This document shows, in pieces, positions 1-7,746 of a stretch of DNA of 57,797 bases (position 1 is its first letter; each line of letters starts with the position of its first letter). The notes below the pieces were generated by a model. That model saw only the letters and a program-made list of their open reading frames with translations. It was not told where the DNA came from and did no database searches. Source of the DNA: Clostridia bacterium (GTDB taxonomy: Bacteria; Bacillota; Clostridia; Acetivibrionales; JAFADI01); contig JAOAAU010000076.1 in the NCBI GenBank assembly GCA_026418695.1, positions 1-57,797 of the forward strand. The letters are read 5' to 3'. A program made the position numbers and the translations under genes.

Positions 1-2
1 TT

Positions 3-185
3 GCTTACTGGCGTACTGAAAAGAAGCCCCAACGCTGGTTTGTAACTATTTGTGCATCCATTTCCTGTGTTTTTCTCTTATCGGGATTTAGCTGGTGGAT
101 TATTTATCCGTTGATGTTATTGCTGAGTGGTTATATCCATTATCGCATAGCTGATATGAACCAGCATAATACTCAGAAAATATGA
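3..185 (+). CDS. C-terminal end of a membrane protein (partial)
   Basis: An open frame runs from the left edge to a TGA and gives about 60 residues, so the start lies outside the window. It holds two hydrophobic stretches, one around FVTICASISCVFLLSGFSWW and one directly after it around IIYPLMLLLSGYIHY, and then a short polar tail. A terminator hairpin follows at once, as expected for a real 3' end. The family cannot be recognised from this fragment. Confidence 0.5.
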   Translation, partial: AYWRTEKKPQRWFVTICASISCVFLLSGFSWWIIYPLMLLLSGYIHYRIADMNQHNTQKI

Positions 186-213
186 AAAGTCCCCAAGCTA
201 TGAGGACTTTTTT
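185..213 (+). terminator. Rho-independent terminator, probably bidirectional
   Basis: The hairpin pairs AAAAGTCC with GGACTTTT and is followed by a T run on the plus strand. It lies directly after the stop of the partial membrane protein. It also lies just past the end of the opposing arsC gene, so it may serve both transcripts. Confidence 0.7.
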
Positions 214-236
214 AATATTAAGATACTATACAAGAG

Positions 237-638
237 CTAACAGAAACTGCTTATTCTGCTTTTCAGTTCCTGTACCTTCTGTTCTATTATTTGAGCAGTC
301 TTAATAAATTCGCTCTTATCCTTGCCTGTTGGATCTTCCAACCCCCAATCTTCTCTGTGCTTACAGGAAAGATAAGGACAATTCACATTGCATCCCATGG
401 TAATAACTATGTCCACAGGGGGGATATCCGATAAAAGCTTTGATTTTTGTGTTTCGTTCATATCAACACCATACAGCTCTTTAATTACTGCAACTGCATC
501 CTGATTAATCTGCGGTTTCGTTTCGGTCCCGGCCGAATATGCATCGAAATCATCCGGTGCAATGATCTTTGATATAGCTTCTGCCATCTGAGACCGGCAT
601 GAATTGTGAACGCAAACAAATGCTACTTTTACCTTCAT
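237..638 (-). CDS. arsC: Arsenate reductase, low-molecular-weight phosphatase fold
   Basis: It reduces arsenate to arsenite in the cytoplasm so that the arsenite can be exported. The start is placed at position 638 because an AGGAG site lies just upstream; an in-frame start at 686 would overlap the acr3 gene. The product is 133 residues. The phosphatase loop C-x5-R is at residues 9-15 (CVHNSCR). Further Cys residues at 83, 87 and 92 and the Asp-Pro at 102-103 fit the thioredoxin-coupled ArsC family, although the spacing of the resolving Cys pair (CNVNC) is tighter than in the staphylococcal plasmid enzyme. It is the last gene of an arsR-acr3-arsC operon. Confidence 0.9.
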   Translation of the reverse strand: MKVKVAFVCVHNSCRSQMAEAISKIIAPDDFDAYSAGTETKPQINQDAVAVIKELYGVDMNETQKSKLLSDIPPVDIVITMGCNVNCPYLSCKHREDWGLEDPTGKDKSEFIKTAQIIEQKVQELKSRISSFC

Positions 639-657
639 AGAATTAATCTCCTTTGTG

Positions 658-1734
658 TTATCGACTATATGGTATTCCATCTTCATTAAAGTACTTGCGT
701 TTAAATGCCAATGCGGCGTTCACTAAAGCAATCATTACAGGCACTTCAATCAATGGCCCGATAACAGCTGCAAATGCTTGGTCCGAACCGATACCGAAAA
801 CTGCTACTGCAACAGCAATCGCAAGCTCAAAATTGTTGCTTGCCGCCGTAAACGCCAGGGTAACCGTTTGGTCGTACCTAAAGCCGCCCTTATAGGACAT
901 ATAAAAGCTGATAAAGAACATAATCCCGAAATAAATCAGAAGAGGAATCGCAATTCTGATAACATGACCTGGCAGTTCAACAATAACCTGCCCCTTTAGT
1001 ACAAACATTACAATGATTGTATAAAGAAGAGCAATTAATGCGAGTGGTGAAATTTTCGGAATAAATACCTTTTCAAACCACTCTTTTCCTTTTGCCTTAA
1101 TCAGGCTGAATCTTGTGATAAACCCGGCAGCAAAGGGGATTCCTAAGTAGATCAATACACTTTGTGCCACACTCCAGATGGTAACCTTCTCAAGTCCTTC
1201 AACGTTCCATGATAATCCAAGAATTCCAGGAATCAGCCGCACAAAGAGGTATATGAAAAAGGAGTAAAAGAGGATCTGGAATATGGAGTTTAGAGCTACC
1301 AAGGCCGCGCAGTATTCGTTATCACCTTTTGCAAGGGTATTCCACACGATAACCATGGCGATACAACGTGCAAGCCCTATGATAATAAGCCCGATGGCAT
1401 ATTTAGGCATGTCGGGTAATAATAAGACCGCAAGGACAAACATCAGCACCGGCCCGATGATCCAGTTTTGAATTAAGGAAAAGGTGAATACTTTTTTGTT
1501 ACTTGCAACCTTGCCTATTTCCTCATACTTGACCTTGGCAAGCGGGGGATACATCATAACAATAAGACCGATTGCAATCGGCCAGGAGATGGTGCCCGTA
1601 CTCATTCCCTCCAGGGTTTTACCAAGGCCAGGGAAAATGAAGCCGCCGGCAACGCCGATCGCCATGGCCAGGAAAATCCAAAGAGTTAAAAACCTATCCA
1701 GAAATGATAGTCTTGCAGCTTTTTCGTTTTGCAT
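658..1734 (-). CDS. acr3: Arsenite efflux permease, ACR3 family
   Basis: A 358-residue inner-membrane carrier with about ten hydrophobic segments that exports arsenite using the proton gradient. The ACR3 signature [12 protein letters not shown] is present, with the conserved Cys at residue 124. The late segment [16 protein letters not shown] carries the conserved Glu. An AGGAGG-type site precedes the ATG. It sits between arsR upstream and arsC downstream, 19 bases from the arsC start. Many databases also label this family arsB, but it is not related to the E. coli ArsB carrier. Confidence 0.93.
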   Translation of the reverse strand: MQNEKAARLSFLDRFLTLWIFLAMAIGVAGGFIFPGLGKTLEGMSTGTISWPIAIGLIVMMYPPLAKVKYEEIGKVASNKKVFTFSLIQNWIIGPVLMFVLAVLLLPDMPKYAIGLIIIGLARCIAMVIVWNTLAKGDNEYCAALVALNSIFQILFYSFFIYLFVRLIPGILGLSWNVEGLEKVTIWSVAQSVLIYLGIPFAAGFITRFSLIKAKGKEWFEKVFIPKISPLALIALLYTIIVMFVLKGQVIVELPGHVIRIAIPLLIYFGIMFFISFYMSYKGGFRYDQTVTLAFTAASNNFELAIAVAVAVFGIGSDQAFAAVIGPLIEVPVMIALVNAALAFKRKYFNEDGIPYSR

Positions 1735-1776
1735 TCCATTAACCTCCTAATTAATTGAAAGATGATTTTTGACTTC

Positions 1777-2115
1777 CTAGCTACATAAATTCTCTTTTCT
1801 TTTTTGCCACTGGTGCAAATGTTCTAAATCTTTTTGGAACTGTTCTAGATTGCGTAGGTTATCAAACACGATGCTATCAATGAACTTTATACTGTCTGCC
1901 CGTACGATTGAATAGTACGCCCATTGAGCTTGCTTCCTGTCTTTAACCAGACCGGCGTTTTTAAGGTATATCAAGTGTCTGGAGGCTTTGGTCTGAGTAA
2001 TTTTTAGAGTTTCTACGATGTCACATACGCAAAGCTCTTTTTCAAACAGGAGATTGATGATCCTCAAACGGGTTTCATCCGATATGGACTTCAAAACATT
2101 CAACAGGTTTTCCAT
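1777..2115 (-). CDS. arsR: ArsR-family arsenic-responsive repressor
   Basis: A 112-residue winged-helix repressor. The metal-binding ELCVCD motif is present with Cys29 and Cys31, the classical As(III) site in the DNA-recognition helix region. The recognition helix follows (TQTKASRHLIYLKNAGLV). It is the first gene of the operon with acr3 and arsC and is expected to repress that operon until arsenite binds. A candidate palindromic operator lies just upstream. Confidence 0.92.
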   Translation of the reverse strand: MENLLNVLKSISDETRLRIINLLFEKELCVCDIVETLKITQTKASRHLIYLKNAGLVKDRKQAQWAYYSIVRADSIKFIDSIVFDNLRNLEQFQKDLEHLHQWQKRKENLCS

Positions 2116-2150
2116 CCGTCTGCACCTCTACATAAGATTTGTACATGCGT

Positions 2151-2170
2151 ATAACCGTTTAAACGAATAT
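2151..2170. promoter_or_regulatory. Candidate operator of the arsR-acr3-arsC operon
   Basis: The perfect 10-base palindrome CGTTTAAACG (2156-2165) lies about 40 bases upstream of the arsR start and is flanked by imperfectly matching TATAA/AATATA arms. ArsR-family repressors usually bind such AT-rich inverted repeats near their own promoter. Assignment is by position and symmetry only. Confidence 0.4.
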
Positions 2171-2240
2171 AAAAATATTATATATCATTTTATCCGTAAA
2201 TAGAATCAAAATTTCATTATTTTCTGTTAATTCCTCGTAA

Positions 2241-2270
2241 AAAAAAGGACCGAGAAATCGGTCCTTTCAC
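2241..2270 (-). terminator. Rho-independent terminator of the 2284-4048 operon
   Basis: On the minus strand the stem AAAGGACCGA/TCGGTCCTTT with a four-base loop is followed by a run of eight Ts in all. It lies about 15 bases past the stop of the small ferredoxin gene. Confidence 0.9.
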
Positions 2271-2283
2271 TAGCGTTACCACA

Positions 2284-2487
2284 TTATTTCATATCAATCG
2301 CATTACCACAGCACTCTTTTGCACAAGTGCCGCACTCCTTGCATTGATCATAGTCGAATTCAATTCTTCCGCCTAAAGGTGCATCTTCGTCTTCAAAGTA
2401 CGAAATTGCATTTTGGGTACAGCTTTTGATTGCAGTACATAGATTGGGATCAACATAGCATTTTCTATTATTAATATATGGTTTCAA
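2284..2487 (-). CDS. Small ferredoxin-like protein with one intact 4Fe-4S motif
   Basis: A 67-residue protein read from a TTG that follows a GGGGGAG site. The C-terminal half has a full cluster motif CKECGTCAKEC plus one extra Cys. The first motif is degenerate (Cys9, Cys17 and Cys23 with non-standard spacing), so probably one cluster is bound. It is likely an electron carrier or a metal-binding partner for the DGC-domain gene just upstream (gap about 20 bases). A second ferredoxin sits in the neighbouring module in the same company. The substrate and partner are unknown. Confidence 0.75.
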   Translation of the reverse strand: MKPYINNRKCYVDPNLCTAIKSCTQNAISYFEDEDAPLGGRIEFDYDQCKECGTCAKECCGNAIDMK

Positions 2488-2507
2488 AGTATCTCCCCCA
2501 AATAATC

Positions 2508-2981
2508 TTATAGTTTTTCTACAATTCTCTTTGCCACTTCAAGAGAATTCGCTTTGATATCTTCTTCAGACATCTCATCAATTCCAAATAGATTTGTATC
2601 AAAATCAAAGAGTTTATCCGTAATGATGACTTCCGGTTCCATCCCATCAACAACACCCTTCATCATACGTGAAGCACATTTGATAAAGCAGCCTTCTAAG
2701 GCTAATATCCGTTCTGCATTTCGTACTAAATTACGCTGTCCGCCATCTTTGGTAAATGCTCCACCCAGACACAATCGTACCGTCTTTTCCGGCAATAATG
2801 AATGACAAATCAAATTTGCTGCTCTTCTGGATACCTCACCTCTTAGGCATGCACCTTCACAGCTCATGACTACAATGGGTTTTTCCGACTGTTGTTTTGC
2901 ATAGTCCTCACACATCGGACAGACATTTTTGATTCTTTCTATGCGTACCAATTCATATTCATTCTCAAAATTCTCTTTCAA
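2508..2981 (-). CDS. DGC-domain putative zinc-binding protein (first copy)
   Basis: 157 residues, read from a TTG preceded by GGAGGTAAGGG. Cysteine motifs fit the DGC family: CPMC near the N-terminus, MSCEGACLRGE, RLCLGGA, and LEGCFIKCASRMM, which replaces the Asp of the DGC motif with Glu. The family is annotated only as probable metal-binding, and its biochemical role is not established. It lies between the ferredoxin and the Met-rich gene in an ArsR-led operon. A shorter member of the same family occurs at 7155-7562, also next to an ArsR gene and a ferredoxin gene. Confidence 0.8.
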   Translation of the reverse strand: MKENFENEYELVRIERIKNVCPMCEDYAKQQSEKPIVVMSCEGACLRGEVSRRAANLICHSLLPEKTVRLCLGGAFTKDGGQRNLVRNAERILALEGCFIKCASRMMKGVVDGMEPEVIITDKLFDFDTNLFGIDEMSEEDIKANSLEVAKRIVEKL

Positions 2982-3064
2982 TTCCCTTACCTCCAGTTAG
3001 CATATTATTTATTTCAAATCCACCAGCTAAATTACTTTTCAAATATTGATATGATCCTCTAAAA

Positions 3065-3637
3065 TCAGTTACCCTTATCCTGCTGCTTTTCAACCTTGAT
3101 GCTCAATTTCCCCTTCTGTGCTAATCTTGAGAGAAAATAGATCACGCTATTCTTTGAAATTTTAAGATGTGCCGCAATTTGTTCAGGATCAATCGAACCG
3201 CTGTCATTCACATAATTCAGTATCTCTTCATCCACCTGCTGCACCCATTCCTCAAACATTTGACGGACTTCAGGCGTTGCAAAAGTCGCGATCTCACTGC
3301 TTTGTGAAATCGTGGACATCATTTTCTTACACATATCCATGGGATTGAAGCCTTTTTCTCCAACTTCCTCTTTTCCGCCCATCATGCTCATCATCGGGCT
3401 TCCGCCGCCCATCATGGATTTCATCATGGAACCCATCATATTGCCGCCTGCACCCGGTTCACTTCCGCCCATCATCATTCCCATCATTTTAGGCATCATA
3501 TTGTTCATCATTTCCTGTTTTTCTTCTTTTGTCATGTTAGAAAAGAAATTCTCCATCATCTTATCCATCATTTCTTTTCTTTCTTCTGAAGACATGCTTC
3601 CCATCATGCCTTCCATCATCTTTTCCTTAAAGCCCAT
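3065..3637 (-). CDS. Methionine-rich protein with C-terminal winged-helix-like domain
   Basis: 190 residues from the ATG at 3637, which has AGGAGG eight bases upstream; an in-frame start at 3658 has no such site. About a third of the first hundred or so residues are Met, mostly as MM pairs (EMMDKMM, PKMMGMMMGG, GNMMGSMMKSMMGG). A single Cys follows (DMCKK), then a helical segment and a C-terminal region (IDPEQIAAHLKISKNSVIYF) that looks like a winged helix. Met clusters of this kind bind soft metals such as Cu(I) in other proteins. Here the ArsR-led operon suggests metal or metalloid binding, but I do not recognise the family. Confidence 0.75.
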   Translation of the reverse strand: MGFKEKMMEGMMGSMSSEERKEMMDKMMENFFSNMTKEEKQEMMNNMMPKMMGMMMGGSEPGAGGNMMGSMMKSMMGGGSPMMSMMGGKEEVGEKGFNPMDMCKKMMSTISQSSEIATFATPEVRQMFEEWVQQVDEEILNYVNDSGSIDPEQIAAHLKISKNSVIYFLSRLAQKGKLSIKVEKQQDKGN

Positions 3638-3700
3638 TATAAAATCCTCCTTGCACATGCTGATTTTTTTCAGACTAATTTTTCATGAAAATCTCCGGGT

Positions 3701-4048
3701 TTACTTACTCCCCCAAAAGGAAGTCCACCAGGGTGGAGAACAAAACATAGCCTCATGTGGCTTTCTATCCTTCAGTTCTCCGGAAATTTCCAACAGAATA
3801 CCTAATGCGCTTAAAAGCCTCTTATCTTTTAACTTATAGTAAACAAAAGGTCCTTTTCGTTCTGTCTCGAGAATCTGACTTTCCCGGAGTGTTCTTAGGT
3901 GGTGTGATACCAAAGGTTGAGAAAGTCCGGTAGACTCAACAATTTCTGATACTGAGCACTCTCTTTCCCCAATGTAATTGATCATCTTTAATCGGTTCGC
4001 ATCTCCTAAGGTCTGTAAGTACATTTGTAGTTTAGCTGCATCGTCCAT
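3701..4048 (-). CDS. ArsR-family transcriptional regulator of the Met-rich/DGC operon
   Basis: A 115-residue ArsR/SmtB-type winged-helix protein with recognition helix SQPLVSHHLRTLRES. It lacks the CVC pair. Instead it has Cys31 in the equivalent helix (ERECSVSEI) and another Cys in the tail FCSPPWW, so its sensing site probably differs from that of the classical arsR at 1777. It is the first gene of the operon 4048-2284, and a perfect inverted repeat lies just upstream of its start. Confidence 0.88.
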   Translation of the reverse strand: MDDAAKLQMYLQTLGDANRLKMINYIGERECSVSEIVESTGLSQPLVSHHLRTLRESQILETERKGPFVYYKLKDKRLLSALGILLEISGELKDRKPHEAMFCSPPWWTSFWGSK

Positions 4049-4061
4049 ATAAACCCTCGTT

Positions 4062-4083
4062 CATATAAATGTTTGTTTATATG
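4062..4083. promoter_or_regulatory. Probable ArsR operator: 8-6-8 perfect inverted repeat
   Basis: CATATAAA and TTTATATG form a perfect 8-base inverted repeat separated by six bases, starting 14 bases upstream of the ArsR start at 4048. Size and AT-rich character match ArsR/SmtB operators. It probably overlaps the operon promoter. Confidence 0.65.
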
Positions 4084-4171
4084 TTAATAGATATTCATTG
4101 CGTTGTCAAGTAATTCCAGTAAGTATCAACAAATTTTTCAAAATTTCAAACTATTCTCTACACAAGGAAAT

Positions 4172-4353
4172 ATGGTTACCAGAACGGTACTTAGCCCTTT
4201 GACCGGGAATGACGATAAACTCTTTGATCGTACCGAAAAAAGATTGAACCTATACTTCAAAAAGTATACAATTCAATTGATGCTAGTAAATTACAGCAAG
4301 AATCGGAAAGTATTCAAATCTTTCATCATGCTTTAGCTGAAAATCAACATTAA
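4172..4353 (+). pseudogene. Possible small gene broken by a frameshift in an A run
   Basis: From the ATG at 4172 one frame reads MVTRTVLSPLTGNDDKLFD and on to RTEK, and reaches a run of six As at 4236-4241. If the run held seven As, reading would pass into a protein-like frame (IEPILQKVYNSIDASKLQQE and on) that ends with TAA at 4351-4353. As written, the first frame continues to about 4336 with less natural composition. It may be a decayed fragment, a sequencing error, or chance. No family recognised. The region 4084-4171 holds nothing else I can name. Confidence 0.3.
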
Positions 4354-4400
4354 ACTAAAAGAAATAACTATTCGCTAAATTACTTAAGACGGAGGCTTCT

Positions 4401-5132
4401 ATGATAAACTTACACGATAAAGTATTTATTGTTTCCGGATCAAGCTCAGGTATTGGCAGAAGTATAGCTGAACTTTTACTTGAAAACAGCGCTTCTGTAA
4501 TTGGCCTGGATTTTTCTCAAAGCATAATTACACATCCGAGGTTTAGGCACTATACGGCAGATATCCGTGATGAGCAAATGCTGATTTCTATTATGGACGA
4601 AGCCGAAACTTTGTTTGGTAAAATTGATGGTCTCGCTAATTGTGCCGGTATATATTCGAGTTCGAAACCCTTCTTTGATCTCGGCTATGATGAATGGAAC
4701 CAAGTCATTCAAACCAACTTAACTGGTACATTCTTATTATCCAAAGTTGCAGCAAGGAAAATGATGAAAAACAAAAAGGGAAAGATCGTTAATATTAGCT
4801 GTATCCGGTCCAGGATATTCAGACCGAATATGTCAGAATATGCGGCATCAAAGGCTGGTATTGTTGCCTTAACCGCTGCTATGGCATTAGATCTGAAGGA
4901 CTACAATATTCAAGTAAATTCCGTCGCACCTGGATTTACATATACCGGAATGACCGCAGCAGCATTTGATGTTCCTGAAGTAAGGGAGTTCTCCGAAAGT
5001 ATCATTCCCGCCGGAAGAATTGCTGATCCAAAAGAAATTGCGAATGTAGCACTGTTCCTGTTCTCAGGTTTGTCAAACTATATCAACGGAGAAACCATCT
5101 TTGTTGATGGTGGTTTTAAAATATCAAAATAA
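4401..5132 (+). CDS. Short-chain dehydrogenase/reductase (SDR)
   Basis: A classical SDR of 243 residues. The nucleotide-binding GSSSGIG is at 13-19, and NCAG (usually NNAG) is at 80-83. The catalytic set is Asn106, Ser133, Tyr147 and Lys151 (YAASK). The ending VNGETIFVDGGF type is also standard (INGETIFVDGGF). The substrate cannot be told from sequence. It has a GGAGG site and is the only clear plus-strand gene inside the metalloid region, so it may not belong to either module. Confidence 0.9.
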   Translation: MINLHDKVFIVSGSSSGIGRSIAELLLENSASVIGLDFSQSIITHPRFRHYTADIRDEQMLISIMDEAETLFGKIDGLANCAGIYSSSKPFFDLGYDEWNQVIQTNLTGTFLLSKVAARKMMKNKKGKIVNISCIRSRIFRPNMSEYAASKAGIVALTAAMALDLKDYNIQVNSVAPGFTYTGMTAAAFDVPEVREFSESIIPAGRIADPKEIANVALFLFSGLSNYINGETIFVDGGFKISK

Positions 5133-5168
5133 AAGTTACTACCGTTCTTATTTTTGGTAATAACTTTG
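5131..5168 (+). terminator. Weak terminator-like hairpin after the SDR gene
   Basis: AAAGTTACTACC pairs with GGTAATAACTTT with one mismatch, around a loop rich in T. Only a short T run follows. It lies at the SDR stop, between convergent genes. Confidence 0.45.
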
Positions 5169-5224
5169 TTTACGAAGATAAATTCAGCACGATCGTCCTA
5201 CACAGGATCGATTTATCCTTATGC

Positions 5225-5464
5225 TTATACTTCATCCTGAATATATTTCTTGATTTCATCTTTACCAGGAACTCTTCCCATGGCTTTGACTTTTCCGTTT
5301 ACTACGATAGCCGGTGTCCGCATAACTCCATATCCCATGATTTTCTGCATATCGCTCACCTTTTCAACGGTCGCAGCAACACTCATTTCCTTAACGACTT
5401 CCTCAGTTGATCTTTGCAGCTTTTCACAGTTTGAACAACAAGACCCAAGAATTTCGATCTTCAT
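5225..5464 (-). CDS. Thioredoxin-like small redox protein
   Basis: 79 residues from the ATG at 5464. An in-frame GTG nine bases earlier would leave only two bases after the AAAGG site. The N-terminal strand is followed by GSCCSNCEKLQ, an active-site CxxC at residues 10-13 with one extra Cys, and the later MRTPAIVVNGKV carries the cis-Pro. This is the TM0996/MTH895-type small thioredoxin fold that is often encoded beside the permease family seen next door. It is the last gene of the 7562-5225 operon and probably supplies thiols to the system. Confidence 0.85.
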   Translation of the reverse strand: MKIEILGSCCSNCEKLQRSTEEVVKEMSVAATVEKVSDMQKIMGYGVMRTPAIVVNGKVKAMGRVPGKDEIKKYIQDEV

Positions 5465-5488
5465 TCTTTTCACAACCTTTCATATTCA

Positions 5489-6508
5489 TTATGCTAATAT
5501 ATTATTAAATAAGTAACCTATGCAGATAATGGTTACTGCCATAATCCCTACAAATACGCCAAGCAATCTTGGTTTCAATACTTTTCGTAATATGATGAGT
5601 TCAGGAAGACTCAGTGCGGTAACCGCCATCATAAAGGCTAGCGCCGTGCCCATTGCCATTCCGCCTTTTGTCAACTCACTCACAATTGGAAGAATCCCTG
5701 CTGCATTCGAGTAAAGCGGGATACCTACAAGTACCGCTACAAATACTGCAAATGGATTATTCCTTCCTGCATATTTTGTAAGCCAGCCTTCAGGAGCATA
5801 ACCGTGCATAGCGCCACCAATGGCGATCCCACCAACAACGTAGGGCCAAATCTTTTTCAGTATTTCCAGTACATAATTCCACGCATCATTTACTCTTTGC
5901 TTCCATGTGGGTGTTTCAATCTCAACATCACCCATTTTTATGTTGTAAACATATTCTTCGACGTATCTTTCCATCTTCAGTTTCCCTATAACGATCCCTG
6001 CAATAATCGCAATGATCACCCCTGTAGCAATGTACAGCAAGGCAATTTTCCATCCGAATAATCCCCAAAGCATCACTAACGCGACTTCATTAACCATCGG
6101 TGAGGAAATCAGAAACGAAAAAGTAACACCTAACGGTACACCCGCTTCAACAAAACCAATAAATACAGGAACCGCGGAGCAGGAACAGAAGGGAGTCACG
6201 ATCCCCAAAAGGGCAGCAAAGACATTTCCCAAAAAACCTCTTGCCTTCCCTTCACCCAAAAGTTTTTTAGTTCTTTCAGGAGGAAAGAAACTTCTGATAA
6301 TGGATACAAAGAAAATGATGACAGTGAGCATTAAAAAGATTTTCATTGTGTCGTAGAAAAAGAAATCTATTGCACTCTTATATCGCTCATTCTCCAAGAA
6401 GGAAGTGTTTAACCCAAATATACCTACAATCGCTCGAATGAGCGCTGTAAACGCATAACTCAAATAATAAGCCAACTGCTTCAAAATCCAATCTATAGCT
6501 GAAAACAT
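5489..6508 (-). CDS. Permease of the ArsP/DUF318 type (PF03773-like)
   Basis: A 339-residue integral membrane protein with about eight hydrophobic segments. The family signature TPFCSCSAVPVFIGF near residue 110 and the later SSPMVNEVALVML are present. Members include ArsP exporters of trivalent organoarsenicals and other uncharacterised metal(loid) permeases. The neighbouring thioredoxin-like, ferredoxin, DGC and ArsR genes support metalloid transport, but the actual substrate is not shown by sequence. Confidence 0.85.
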   Translation of the reverse strand: MFSAIDWILKQLAYYLSYAFTALIRAIVGIFGLNTSFLENERYKSAIDFFFYDTMKIFLMLTVIIFFVSIIRSFFPPERTKKLLGEGKARGFLGNVFAALLGIVTPFCSCSAVPVFIGFVEAGVPLGVTFSFLISSPMVNEVALVMLWGLFGWKIALLYIATGVIIAIIAGIVIGKLKMERYVEEYVYNIKMGDVEIETPTWKQRVNDAWNYVLEILKKIWPYVVGGIAIGGAMHGYAPEGWLTKYAGRNNPFAVFVAVLVGIPLYSNAAGILPIVSELTKGGMAMGTALAFMMAVTALSLPELIILRKVLKPRLLGVFVGIMAVTIICIGYLFNNILA

Positions 6509-6528
6509 TTATATCACGCCTTCCATCC

Positions 6529-6807
6529 CTAACCGCAACAGCCTGAACTATCGCAGCAGCCAGAGTTTCCTTCACCGCCGGATTGTTTTCCCGGAGCGGT
6601 CCAACCCGTATTGTCTCCAACATATTCTATGGCACCGACAGGGCAAAGGTTTCCGCAGCCATGACACCCTTGCACGCAGCCTTCGGGCGATACAACCACA
6701 GGCCGGCTGGCTTCCTTTTCATAGACTCCATGTTTACATTTATCCAAGCAAGCCCCACATTCTATACAAACCTCGTAATTCAAAACCGGATACCAGGTTT
6801 TAGACAT
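6529..6807 (-). CDS. Two-cluster ferredoxin with Cys-rich tail
   Basis: 92 residues. The first cluster motif is CIECGACLDKC. The second Cys set is CVQGCHGCGNLCPVGAI. After residue 75 comes a Gly/Cys tail (SGCCDSSGCCG) that is not part of a normal ferredoxin and looks like a soft-metal ligand. It lies between the ArsR regulator (gap 20 bases) and the permease (gap 20 bases) in the same operon. Confidence 0.85.
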   Translation of the reverse strand: MSKTWYPVLNYEVCIECGACLDKCKHGVYEKEASRPVVVSPEGCVQGCHGCGNLCPVGAIEYVGDNTGWTAPGKQSGGEGNSGCCDSSGCCG

Positions 6808-6827
6808 TTATAAAACCCCTCTCAAAA

Positions 6828-7145
6828 TTATTTCTTTGTTAATACAGATCTTGTTTCCTCGATCTGCCTTAAGATAATCCCCTCTGCAATATCAATCATC
6901 TGATGAACTTCAGGGCTTTTGATCCTATAAATCACCATCAGTCCATCTTTTTTACTCTCAACAATCCCTTGGTTTTTCAATACTGAAAGATGCTGGGATG
7001 TATTGGATTGTTCCGACTCCAACTGCGGAAGAATATCGCAGACACATAAAGGCCTTTCCTTTAACAGCCTTACAATCTGAAGCCTTGTCGGGTGTGAAAG
7101 TGCTTTAAATATATTCGCGATCAATTGATTTCCCATATCTGACAT
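6828..7145 (-). CDS. ArsR-family regulator with CVC metal site
   Basis: 105 residues, winged-helix ArsR/SmtB type. PLCVCD (Cys34, Cys36) matches the As(III)/Sb(III) site of classical ArsR, and the recognition helix is SNTSQHLSVLKNQGIV. It is second in the operon after the DGC gene (gap 9 bases). It most likely controls the repeated ATTAG-N6-CTAAT sites found upstream of this operon and of the ProC-like gene. Confidence 0.9.
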   Translation of the reverse strand: MSDMGNQLIANIFKALSHPTRLQIVRLLKERPLCVCDILPQLESEQSNTSQHLSVLKNQGIVESKKDGLMVIYRIKSPEVHQMIDIAEGIILRQIEETRSVLTKK

Positions 7146-7154
7146 CGTGTTTTC

Positions 7155-7562
7155 CTATCCTTTCTCGGGTGCTTCTTCCACCGCTCTATTGATTTTTATT
7201 TCAATGAGGTTCTTGATTTTCTCTATATCTTCATTTTTTATGTCAAACACCCCTGGGGTCTTCTCAATGTTCTCATCAGTGATCACAATGAGTTCATCTA
7301 CTTTAAGCCCGACATGCTCTACCATCTTCTTTGCACAAAGAACAGGACAACCGTCAATGACAATAATCTTTTTCGCCTGCTTAGCGGCTTCTATAATTCC
7401 AGGCACATGTCCTCCCAAACCGGCAAGACAGTACATTTTTGCTTTCCCTTCCTTTGTGATCTCAAGTGCTGCATTGTTGGCGATCTGGCCCACATTGGAG
7501 CCTCCACCTGAACAAGCAAACAACATAATTTCAGAAGGCTTGCATATGCATGCTTTACTCAC
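7155..7562 (-). CDS. DGC-domain putative zinc-binding protein (second copy)
   Basis: 135 residues, read from GTG with AGGTGGG upstream. The family motif IDGCPVLCAKKMV is complete, with Cys17 in FACSGGGSNVG and Cys44 in YCLAGLGGH as the other conserved thiols. It is the first gene of the operon DGC-arsR-ferredoxin-permease-thioredoxin. The biochemical role of the family is not established. Four conserved Cys and the redox partners suggest metal or metalloid handling. Confidence 0.88.
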   Translation of the reverse strand: MSKACICKPSEIMLFACSGGGSNVGQIANNAALEITKEGKAKMYCLAGLGGHVPGIIEAAKQAKKIIVIDGCPVLCAKKMVEHVGLKVDELIVITDENIEKTPGVFDIKNEDIEKIKNLIEIKINRAVEEAPEKG

Positions 7563-7590
7563 TTAACCCACCTCACGAGTACATTAATAT

Positions 7591-7606
7591 ATTAGTTTTT
7601 TCTAAT
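7591..7606. promoter_or_regulatory. Operator-like ATTAG-N6-CTAAT upstream of the second DGC operon
   Basis: ATTAG and CTAAT are separated by TTTTTT, 29 bases upstream of the DGC start at 7562. The same 5-6-5 arrangement occurs twice upstream of the ProC-like gene, so one regulator, probably the ArsR at 6828, is likely to bind all three. Confidence 0.65.
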
Positions 7607-7746
7607 ATTATAGATAAATTATAGCCTTTCATCCAAAAGATGTCAATGTACTCCTCATTTAATTGTAATGCGGATCACAAGTTTCCTTGGGGGACATTCC
7701 TGAAATTTTGACAGTTGATAATGATTCTCCTGTTAAGCAGTATTGA

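Noticed and set aside
3312..3839. A long plus-strand open frame opposite the Met-rich gene
   Set aside because: It is the antisense of the ATG-repeat region (poly-Ile/Pro) and has no ribosome site or domain.
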